A DNA stretch of 64,000 bases from positions 310,001 through 374,000 of the forward strand of contig NW_002476481.1 in the NCBI RefSeq assembly GCF_000189635.1, read 5' to 3'. Numbering within the stretch: position 1 is the first letter of the stretch; each line of letters starts with the position of its first letter. The translations under genes were made by a program, and so were the position numbers. Under the pieces are notes generated by a model. That model was not told the origin of the DNA, made no database searches, and saw only the letters and a list, made by a program, of their open reading frames with translations. This DNA comes from Tetrahymena thermophila SB210. Taxonomy: Eukaryota > Ciliophora > Oligohymenophorea > Hymenostomatida > Tetrahymenidae. Shown here piece after piece: positions 52,972 to 64,000 of the stretch.

Positions 52972-54224
52972 ATTATTTTATCTATTATTTAAGTTAAATT
53001 CTGATTTTTTACTTATTGATCGATATTAATTTTTTATTAATTATTAACTTTATTTTACTACTCTCTTCATATCTTAATTAAAAAATACCCGCTATATTAA
53101 TTCTAATCTTATTATTTTGCATATGCACAAATATATAGATAGATAAATGAATAAAATATACTAATACAGCTTAATAGCAGACAATCAAACAAATATCAAT
53201 CAATTCATAATTAATAATCCTCTTATTTTTCTAAAATTTACTCAAAAAATTCTCAAAAAGGATAAATAAAATTGCTTGATTCTTTCTAAAATAATATGTT
53301 CTACTTTAACCATCAAAGTTGATTTAAAAATCAATAAATCTTATAAATATCTTGTTTAATTATTAAAAGTCTTCTTTAAAATATTTTATTTTTATGAAAT
53401 AATTGTAAATAAATATTTATTAAATTAATTAAGTTAAAAAAATAAATTTTTCATCAAAACAGATTTCTTATTGAATAATAAATCATATTTCATTTTTATT
53501 ATTTAAATTAAAACAATTATTTTTTTATTAATCTTTATTCTAATTTTAGATTCAAGTTTGTAAAAACTATAAAATTATCTAAAACAAATCTAAATTAAGT
53601 TTTTATACTTTATCATTTATATTAAAACCTTTGAATTCCATCAATACTTCCGAAATAATATATTAAAAAAAAATGTTATTTACAATTTTTAGTACTCTTT
53701 AAAATTTTATAAAATTAAAATATTTTGAAAATTGCTGTTTACTATTGAAATTTAATATGAAATTTAAAAAAAAAGAAAATTAAAACATAGATTTTTCATT
53801 GAAGATAACTAATTAGCAGTAAAAAAGCTTAATGTTCTGAAAATATAATAAATAATTAGGTATGTCTATTAATATATTTGAGAGTGCCTCATTTAGATTT
53901 TTACTATGATGAAACAAATAAACAAACCTAAAAAACAAGCAAACAAATAAATAAATAAATCTTGACTGACTGATAGATTGATTTAATGAATGAATGAAAG
54001 TTAGACTGTCTAATAGAACGAATCATAAGGCTAGATAAAAAAATTAGCAAAGCAAAACACAATAAAAAATCTAACAATTAAAAATAAATATATATAAATT
54101 AATTAATACCTTTTAACTCTTGAGAGAAAACTATAAAGAATATTTAGAAAAGTATTATACTAACATAATAATTAATATATCAAAAAGTAAATTAAATAAT
54201 AAGAAGAAGAAGAACTTTTTTGCA
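52972..54224. other. intergenic, upstream of NUP210
   Basis: 1.25 kb of AT-rich DNA with short AAAT/AACA repeats near 53.92-53.96 kb. It holds the promoter and 5' leader of the nucleoporin gene. No other feature supported. Confidence 0.5.
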
Positions 54225-57200
54225 ATGAATCGAATCGCTTTTGCTTTATTAGCGATTAGTTGTATATTAATTGGTGGAGTCACTGCTATCAAAACAGTAG
54301 ACAACCAAAAGAAAGTTAACAAGCTCAACTTGCTTTTACCCGAGTTATATGAAGATTTAGAAATTAGAGCACCTTAATTCCTTTTGGAAGCCAGCAATGG
54401 TTGTTATACATGGTCCTCTTCTAGACCAGACTTCCTTCAAATAAATGGAATTAGTGATGAAGTTAATCCTGTTTGTGAATCTACAGCATTAGTTAAGCTC
54501 AATAACATCCGTCCTTACGACAATATCATTTGGATTTCTGTTACTGATAAGGGTAAATAGTTTTTATTAACTACTAATTTCATTAGGCATTTAAAGTAGA
54601 GATTGCTCAAATTAATTTTAGAAAAGAAAAAATAAATACAATTATTAATATTAAGCGTTTAGTAAACCTTTGGAATTATAGTAGATAGGCTATGTTAATT
54701 TTACTTTTAGAGATCTTATGAAAAATAGCAAAGATATAAATGCCTTTTTGCGATTACTTAATATTTATTAAATATTTGTTTTAAAAAAATATAGATACAG
54801 GAGATGTCATGAGAGTAGAATCTAAAATAGCTAAAGTCTAAAAGATTGAAATTCTAACAAAGCTCAGAACTATCGATGTTGGTGATTTATCTGTCCTCGA
54901 AATCATTGGTTATGATAAGGAAGGTAACTCCTTTTCCTCTTTAGAAGGTTTGCGCTTTGAGTGGAGCATCTAATAAGAAGAAAACATCTTTGAGTTTATC
55001 ACCTTCAAGGTAAATTTTTTTTTTTGTTTTCTAGAATTCATAAATATGAAGAAAGAAAATGAGTAAGTAAGAAATAAATCAATTAATAAGTCTCAAAGAG
55101 AGAATAAGTGCAATAGCATAAAATGATTTTTGGTTTATTTGTAGTTCTTGCAAAAAGAAAACTTAAAAATAAACTGTTTGCCTCTTTTATTGAAATTATT
55201 TATTAATTTCGCAGTAGATTCTTTAAAGATACAAATTTCAAAAATTTCTCCTTTGTAATAAGCAATAAAAACGAAATATAAATTCAATATACTTTTTAAC
55301 TTATTTTAATTCTTAATAATATGAGCATAGCTATCTAATCTATTAATTCATTCATTTATCAATTAATCTATTGATCTACTTTCTAAATTAATAAAAAAAC
55401 AAATTATTTTTTATCTTTCTAATACTTTTTTAACAGAATTCATTAAATATTCCAGATATTTAAATTTTTAAGGCAGTTTTTAAATTTTTTTAAAGAGACA
55501 CTCTTTTCTCTGTCAATAATTTTTTTTTATTCAAGCAAATTATTTGATAACTTATTTTTTAAACTCACTCTAATTTTAAACTTTTTGATTGATTTGTAAA
55601 ATCAAAATCTTTTTCTTTCTTCTTAAAAAATTTTATTTTTATTTAATAAAACTAAAATTAATTTAATGAAATTAGGAATCTAAGATCAACACTAGTCCTT
55701 TGAGAAAGAAATTAGAAGGCTACCATTTTTAGACTGATATTATTGTCATCAAGGCTTTACAGACAGGTAAGGCTGATGTTACTGTCAAGATTAAAGAATT
55801 AGGATAGACTTTGGTTTCACTTCCAGTCACTTTGTATGCTATTGATAAGTTTGACATCTATCCTGGTAATGATTTGTATCTCCTTCCTCAAACAATCCTC
55901 TAGTATGAATTATACTTCACTAAGAAAGCCACAGGTAATTAAAATTTTTTACTATGAAAAAAATATTTAAATATTTTCCAAATTATTTTGCAGATAACAA
56001 AATTAAACTCCCAAGCAACGACTATAACTGGAAGATTTTAGATGAAAAAATTGGTTAAATTCACTAAAATGGCTAGCTCTTAACTTTTGAAGAAAAGAGA
56101 GATGTACCTACTAAGGTTATAGTTAGACCCTCTAAGCAAGTAGATTATCAAGTAACTTCTACTGTTACTGTTGTTTATCCTCATTCTCTTGAAATTTTCA
56201 GTCGCGAATACACTGCTGATTCTTGGGAATCAGCAAGAAGAGGATACTATCAAGAAATATTTGAAAAGTCCACCCACTTCGTAAGAAACCGTGAATACTA
56301 TCTTAGAGTTGTTTTATATGATATCAACAAAAATGAAATTAAAATTACACCTAATGTCAGAATAGATGTAAACCTAACCAAACTAAATAAAAATTATAAA
56401 TTTAAATATTTTTTTTATTTTTAAAGGTTATTATTGATAAGACCAAGTTTGATGTGATCGAACAAAGAAACCACGAATTAAGAGTGAGACCCAAAGTTTT
56501 AACCAACAGCACAGTTGTTGCTGCTTAACTTATTGAAGTTAAAGGTAAAACTCAAAACTCTGAAACTATTTGGAAACCAGAAAAGGAAATAAAAAATAGA
56601 GTAAACATCTCAATAGTAATGCCCCTTAAGCTCTTCAAGCCTGGAAATTTCATCCACTTGCCCCTCCATTCAGAGTAAATTTTCAAATTAAAGGTCGTTG
56701 GTGGTTCTGGATAATATGAATGGGATACATCAAATACAACTATTGCTGTTACTTCTTACAATCGTGTTCACCCTAAATCAATAGGTTCTGCTAAGTTACA
56801 TGTTAGTGATAAGATGAATGAAAAGAACTTTGATGAAATCGAAGTAAAAATTTTATAAAAATAATAATCAAATATTTTTTTTATCATCGATATTAATCTA
56901 AACTAATTTTTCTATCCATAAAATAGGTCATTGTTAGCAATGTGTTGAGAGCTGCACCATTAGAACAAATGAAGGAAGTTCTTATCAATGGTTATGAATC
57001 TACTTTCGCTATTGCTTATCCTGAGTTAGGAAGCTAGAGATTCTCAAATTGTTCAGCACTAGCCTTTTCAGTAGAAGAAAATTCTTTCTATAGTAGCTCG
57101 GCAGAAAGATTCCAAACTTATGAAGAAATTCTTAAAGATTTAAATAAGTTAATGGCAGATAATTAATTTATTAAGTAAGAATTGAAGAAAAATGAATTGA

Positions 57201-60200
57201 AAAGCTTTAATGAGGAATTCAAAGAGTATATCTAAAGTAGATCAGTTACTTAAGAAGAAATCGACAATGTTCACTATGAATATAATAACTACGGTTACTG
57301 TAGTGCCTTTAGAATTCTTGCTAAGGAAGCAGGAGAATACCGTGCTCGTATCTATGCTGAAGGTTTACAACTCTAAGAAAATGTTGATTAGTACATTTCA
57401 GTTAAGGTCTTGTTGCCTTTTAAAAATATCATCAACCCTAAATATTTCAGCTTCTTTAAGAAAGACGAAGTTATTATTTCTATGGGTTCTTCCTACAATT
57501 GGCGTTTCAAGCATGGTCCTTCTCAATGGGAATCATGGCGTAAAATTAATGTTAACACTCAAGTAAATCTTAAGTAAAAGGGATGTGCAGGACAAGAAGG
57601 TCTCATTTCTAATATCCCTAAGTAAACCACTCAAGGTAATATCACTCAATCTTATCAACTTACTTGTGGATTATGTAAGACTGATAAAGAAAACTCTTAC
57701 ACCATATCCATTTCAGCTTAAAATGAAGCTGATGCTAAGCTCCCTCGTCCTTTGGTCTTACACAACGAATTGATTGTTTGGTGTAACGTTCCCCATGCTT
57801 TATACATTTACCCTTTGACATCTCCTAACTAGCGTGACAGTGATGACGAATCTGTTCTTTTGTAACATGCTAAAACCTCTAAGTTCAATAAATATCATTT
57901 GTAAACTGAAATGAACCATTTCTTCTTCACTTAAGTTTTCGATTCTCGTAGTCTTCCTTTTGCAAACTACACTTCCTTGGCTATTGGCTGGAAGATCACT
58001 ACTAGTGAATGCGGTCCTCTAACAAACCTCCACTTTAGTGAATACAAGGACCAGTTCAAGCTTAGTTTGAATACTGAGTAGATTCCTTAGAAAAAAGATG
58101 AGTTCCGTAAATATGAATTGAACACCTGTGTAAATTTCGCTAATTAACAAAACACTGATGTTATTAAAATCTAAGCTACAAGTGCTACTTTGGAAGATCC
58201 TTAGACTTCTCCTGTTAGTTTCTCAGTAAATGACGAAATTCTTATCGCAGTCTCTAAGAATGTAGAATGTGATCCAGTTGAATCTCTTTTATATAATCAC
58301 AAAGAAAATAAATACGTAATGAATCTTATGTATGGTTCTGGATAGTATATTATTCACAATAATGCAACAGATGTTGTCTAACATAAATATCATGATTCAT
58401 AAAGTAAGTTAGCCTTTGTTACCTTCAAGAACGGTGTTTCTTCTTTGAAAATTGAAGATTCTCTCTAAATAGGTGCTAAGAGAATCGAATGTCGTGTTTA
58501 AGTCCGTGACCCTGCTCGTATTGATTTACGTTTAATTCAAGACATTATCCCTGTAGGTGCATACACCTAGGCTGTCGTTGAAGTTTATGATGATTAAGGA
58601 AGAAAATACACTAACTCCTAAGTCGCTCTTATGGATATTTATTTGGAAAGTGATACTTCTGATAATGAAGGAATTACCTTGGCTATAAAGAGAGATCCCC
58701 TCAACGGACATAAATTCTCTATTGATGGTAAGAAGAGAGGTAATTACAGATTAGTAGCTGTCTTAAAGAGTGGTAGCGCCAGTACTTACAATGACCCACG
58801 TTATGCTAACTTCTTTATCATAAAGAGTAACTCCCTTGATCTTGAGGTCTTCCCTCCTCTTGAAGCTTATCCTCCTAAAATCATTTTGCATCCAAACTGT
58901 CAAACATCTCTTTAACTCATAGGTGGTCCTTCTGATTCAACTCGTGTTCGTTACAGCTCAGAGACATAAAACCACCAAGGTAGCCAAAAGTTGATTGATT
59001 TGAACTAACTTGACACTAAGCTCTATGACATCAGAGCATTAGAAAAAGCTAAAGGCAATTCTACTTTAGAATTCTTTATTCATCTTCAACCAAATAACAC
59101 CTTGCTTAGCAAAATCACTGTCCCTGTCACAGTGTAAAACATTGATGACGTTAAGATTTTTGGTATGAACGACCGTACTCTTCATTAATCTACAACTGTC
59201 AGACTTATTGCTCAAAGTAATTTATCATTTTTATTGATCAAAACAACAAGCACAATTCTTATTAAAAAATTAATTTATTTTTAATTTTCTTTAAAAAAAG
59301 TGTTCATTCAAGGTGAATTGATGACTGTTGGTATCTGTCCATTATCAATTAGCTGGTAGTCTAAGCTCGAAGGTGTTTTGAGAATTTCCCAAAACATCTC
59401 TCCTGAAATTTTATCTGCTGCAGATATTGAATCCTCAAATAAAAACTAAGTTAGCATTGGTGATTCTCATTTATATGCCGTAAACGCCACTGCAGTTGAT
59501 GTTGGTGTTGCTGAAATCGAGCTTACTGTTACTTTTATTGGATAAAAGTCTCATGTTAGAACTGTAGCAAGAATTGATGTCATCAATCCTCTTTCTATTC
59601 CTATTCCTACTTATGTTGCTTATTCCGATATTAAGCCTTCTATCTTGTTGATTCCTCCCAAGAGTGGTTACTTTATGCCAATTTAAAACCCTCTTAAATA
59701 CACTTTTGTTACTGCTTGTGGCTCAAGTGATCAATACGAAACCGTTAGAGTTGATTAGAATGGTCATATTACCACTGGTGATAAAAAGGGTGTCTCTACT
59801 CATATTAGAGCTGTTTCTAATTCTCTTTAACAAGAAATCATGAGTGTTCACGTTTACACTACAAGTATTTATTCATTATTTGTAGAGAATTCCCATGAAG
59901 TCATCAACATGTAAGTTGAAGGTGAAACCACTCTTTAAGTTAGAATGTAGGATTTCCTTGGCAGATCATTCCCTACAAGACTTGTAAATAAATTTAAAAA
60001 TAATTTTTAAAATAAATAAAATTTATTTATTTAAATAAAACTTGTTTACAAACAAAAATATTATCTGATCTGACTACAATTAAATTTATTATTAAAAAAA
60101 TAGGACAATGTTCATTTAAGAGTTAAAGTTACAAACACAAAGGTACTTTCTGCTACAATCAGCGATGGTAGCTTATTAAATTTGAGAGCTATTTCTTCTG

Positions 60201-61577
60201 GACACTCAATATGTATTGTCTATCTTGAAGCTAACCCTCATATCTATGATATTTTCTTCATTAATGTTGGGTCTATAGTATCTCCTTCCTCACCAGTATT
60301 TGTACACACTGGAGGTTCAGTTTAATTCTCTGTACTACAAGCTAAGAGCAGTGGAGATAGATACAATTCTAAGAGATGGTCTAGCTCAAATGAAAATGTA
60401 TTAACTATTGACAGCAATAGAGGACTTGCTAAAGCTCACCAACCTGGAGAAGTTTTGGTATAATACAATGACGTTGTTGTTTACAAATCTAAGGTTATTG
60501 TCCAAGAAGTAGGTGAAATAGTTAGAGGAGATATCGGAAAAAATAATGTAATATTAAATTCTGAATTTTAAGAGTTATTTTAAATATATTTTTTGTAAAC
60601 AGAGATTAACAAATGAACCCTCTCATCCAGATTACGCTACTAGATATGTTATCCCCTTCTAAATCTTCTTGAAGGATAGAAGTGGTAGTAAAGAACTCTT
60701 GAAGAGATTAGAAAATTCTATTGATAAAAACCCTATAAACAATAACTTATCTTGGTCTTGCAAGGCTGAACACTCTGAATGGTTCCAAGTTTAAGGAGAA
60801 GTAATTGACCTTCCAAATGGTAACTAGCAAGCCTAGTGCATTGTAAAATTGGTAGAACCTAATAACTATTAGACTATGGTAAAATAATAAATAAAGCGTA
60901 TGCAAATAATTTTAATTATTTCATTTATTAAAAACAGAACATGCCACCCTCTTTGATCTTAATTACCACAATTTCTAGTAGAAATTAAGATGCTAAATTC
61001 TCTTTCGTCTAAGAGCATAAATTTAATGATGTTATTTGGAAGATTCACCTTTCAAACAATGAAAAATATGTAATAAATATTTAAAAATTTGAAAAAATGA
61101 ATTAAATGATTTTAATTAATTAATTAATTATAAAAAAGATTGAGTTGAATAGAGCCATGAACAAATAGGAAATATATATCCAAACTACTTTCCCTCTTGA
61201 TATTTCTTTCGGTGGAAACGATATCAAGCCTCACGTGATCTCTAAATTCGTAAATACTTAAAAATATTTCTAATGCATATTTAATTAAAATAACTAATAT
61301 TTTCCATATTAAAATAAAACAGTTTGAACAAAAGAGTGTATAAAAGATTGAAATTTAAATTAGTCCTGAATTCAACCAAAATATTGACAATAAAATATAT
61401 GTCAAGCACCCATTAACTGGCTAGACTGAAGCCATTAGAGTCATTTATGATCCTGAAAGCTCAACACCTCCTACTCCTGGTGATTCCTCTCCATTAACTT
61501 GGACTGATTACCTCATTACAATAATCTTGATTTGTGTAACAATTATTGTTGTCTAAAACCTCTCTAAAAACAAATGA
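54225..61577 (+). CDS. NUP210: nuclear pore membrane glycoprotein 210 (gp210)
   Basis: About 12 exons (first: 54225-54552, 54795-55009, 55676-55934, 55994-56367, 56427-56843, then a long one from 56927 to about 59216), giving roughly 1,900 residues, close to vertebrate gp210 (about 1,890). The ATG at 54225 starts a clear signal peptide (MNRIAFALLAISCILIGG); an in-frame upstream ATG at 54120 would bury it and was not used. Family landmarks: NKLNLLLPELYED, FLLEASNGCYTWSSSRPD (gp210 LEAS-GCY-W-S-RP), then VLEIIGYDKEGNSFSSLEG and FEWSI. A BIG2-type Ig segment near the C-end has WSSSNENVLTIDSNRG. A single C-terminal TM helix (LITIILICVTIIVV) is followed by a very short tail (QNLSKNK) and TGA at 61575-61577. 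gp210 forms the lumenal ring of the nuclear pore. In vertebrates the tail is longer; here it is only about seven residues. Intron 2 (55010-55675, 666 bp) is long for this gene. Confidence 0.93.
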
Positions 61578-62459
61578 GTGAGAAAAAATTAAACAAAAAA
61601 TATTTGATGTTTAAAGATTTAAAATCAAATATTCCTTTCAATTAATTGCAATTGATAATTAAAAACATAAATTTATCCATCCGCACATATTACTTTCTTA
61701 AAACACATAAGATAGATGTCCAATTAATTCAAAAATCTTCAATAAAAATACTTTAATTTCCATATTATTTATTTATAATATGATAAACTGTAATTAAATA
61801 TTTTATCCTAAATTATTTATATTCGATCTAGTTAGTATCTTTATATTTTTCGTTTGTATATTTTTTTTCTTATTGAATACTTGGACTTTTAATACAAAAT
61901 AATCTGTTATACCATCAAAATATATATATCTATCTATCTATTTATTAAATAAATTGATATAAATTATTAGAAAAAAATAAAAAATAGCATTTTAATTATA
62001 AATAAAATTGATGGAAAAATACAATAATTAATTAGTATTTAATATAAATAAATATTTGTATGTTTAATCATAAAAATAATCACAAATTTAAATAATGAAT
62101 GCCATAAGCAAAATATAATTAAAAAATATTGTTAAATTTTATAAAAACAAATTTCCTAAAAACTATTAACATTCTAAAAAACCTCTGCCCAAAGAATATT
62201 TTTGGTTGTTGAAGGATTAGAAAATTAAACATTTTAAATCAGTTTTATTGAATTTGTAAAATTTGAGAAAAATATTTCTCAAAATAAAAAATGATAATTT
62301 TATTTTTCAAATTTAAAAAAAATAAACTTCTTTGTTTATTAAATAGTTTATAATTTTTGCTCTTTTGAATAGATTCTTTTACATTTCAAATAAAAACAGA
62401 TAATTTATTTAATTTGAAGGTAATAATTACAAATTAATTTTTTTACATTTTATTATCAG
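61578..62459. other. convergent intergenic region
   Basis: Spacer between the 3' ends of the nucleoporin and P450 genes, strongly AT-rich with a short (TATC)n run near 61.93 kb. No gene seen. Confidence 0.5.

Positions 62460-64000
<1,541 letters not shown>

Noticed and set aside
57210-57773. Two frames of 118 and 62 codons on the plus strand
   Set aside because: Alternate-frame shadows of the long NUP210 exon, whose Gln-coded frame is continuous through here.

Overview
The window reads as macronuclear DNA of a hymenostome ciliate, most probably Tetrahymena. The long reading frames only stay open if TAA and TAG are read as glutamine and TGA is the sole stop. The DNA is very AT-rich, introns are AT-rich with GT..AG ends (from about 45 bp to over 1 kb), and intergenic stretches are long. 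No telomeric GGGGTT repeat, tRNA, rRNA, CRISPR array or recognisable transposon was seen. Exon models below were assembled by eye from splice signals and reading frames, so single boundaries can be wrong even where the gene call is firm.

Region 1 (0.3-19.1 kb, + strand): three consecutive genes for secretory-pathway membrane proteins. Each has a signal peptide, a large cysteine-rich (furin / growth-factor-receptor type) ectodomain and a polytopic C-terminal membrane module. The first two are clear tandem paralogues with matching exon structures. The third is a divergent relative built from many small cysteine exons. The first gene also carries a 90-bp (30-residue) in-frame tandem repeat.

Region 2 (20.4-22.0 kb, - strand): an intronless 518-residue protein of unknown function. 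It is followed by a 6.7-kb gene-poor stretch holding a 100-N assembly gap whose two flanks are the same 17 bases.

Region 3 (28.7-34.8 kb, - strand): a Ras guanine nucleotide exchange factor with RasGEF_N and RasGEF domains, spread over long introns and including a 21-nt microexon. Exon-like pieces with good splice sites lie just upstream (34.9-36.2 kb). Beyond them is a gene-poor stretch to 40.5 kb.

Region 4 (40.5-47.1 kb, - strand): a roughly 1,700-residue multi-Ig (ASH/MSP-type) axonemal protein of the DLEC1/HYDIN/CFAP74 kind.

Region 5 (48.4-51.6 kb, - strand): an RBM39 (CAPER)/U2AF-like SR splicing factor with an RS domain, two RRMs and a C-terminal UHM. A roughly 1.2-kb tandem duplication has produced a second intact copy of the UHM-encoding terminal exons downstream. 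The copy has its own in-phase 3' splice site, so it looks like a possible alternative last-exon cassette. This is the most interesting structure in the window. A possible small three-exon gene lies divergently at 52.6-53.0 kb.

Region 6 (54.2-61.6 kb, + strand): the ciliate orthologue of the nuclear pore membrane glycoprotein gp210/NUP210. Region 7 (62.5-64.0 kb, - strand): the C-terminal part of a cytochrome P450 that runs off the right edge. The genes do not form a pathway or operon. The only local family is the cysteine-rich array.
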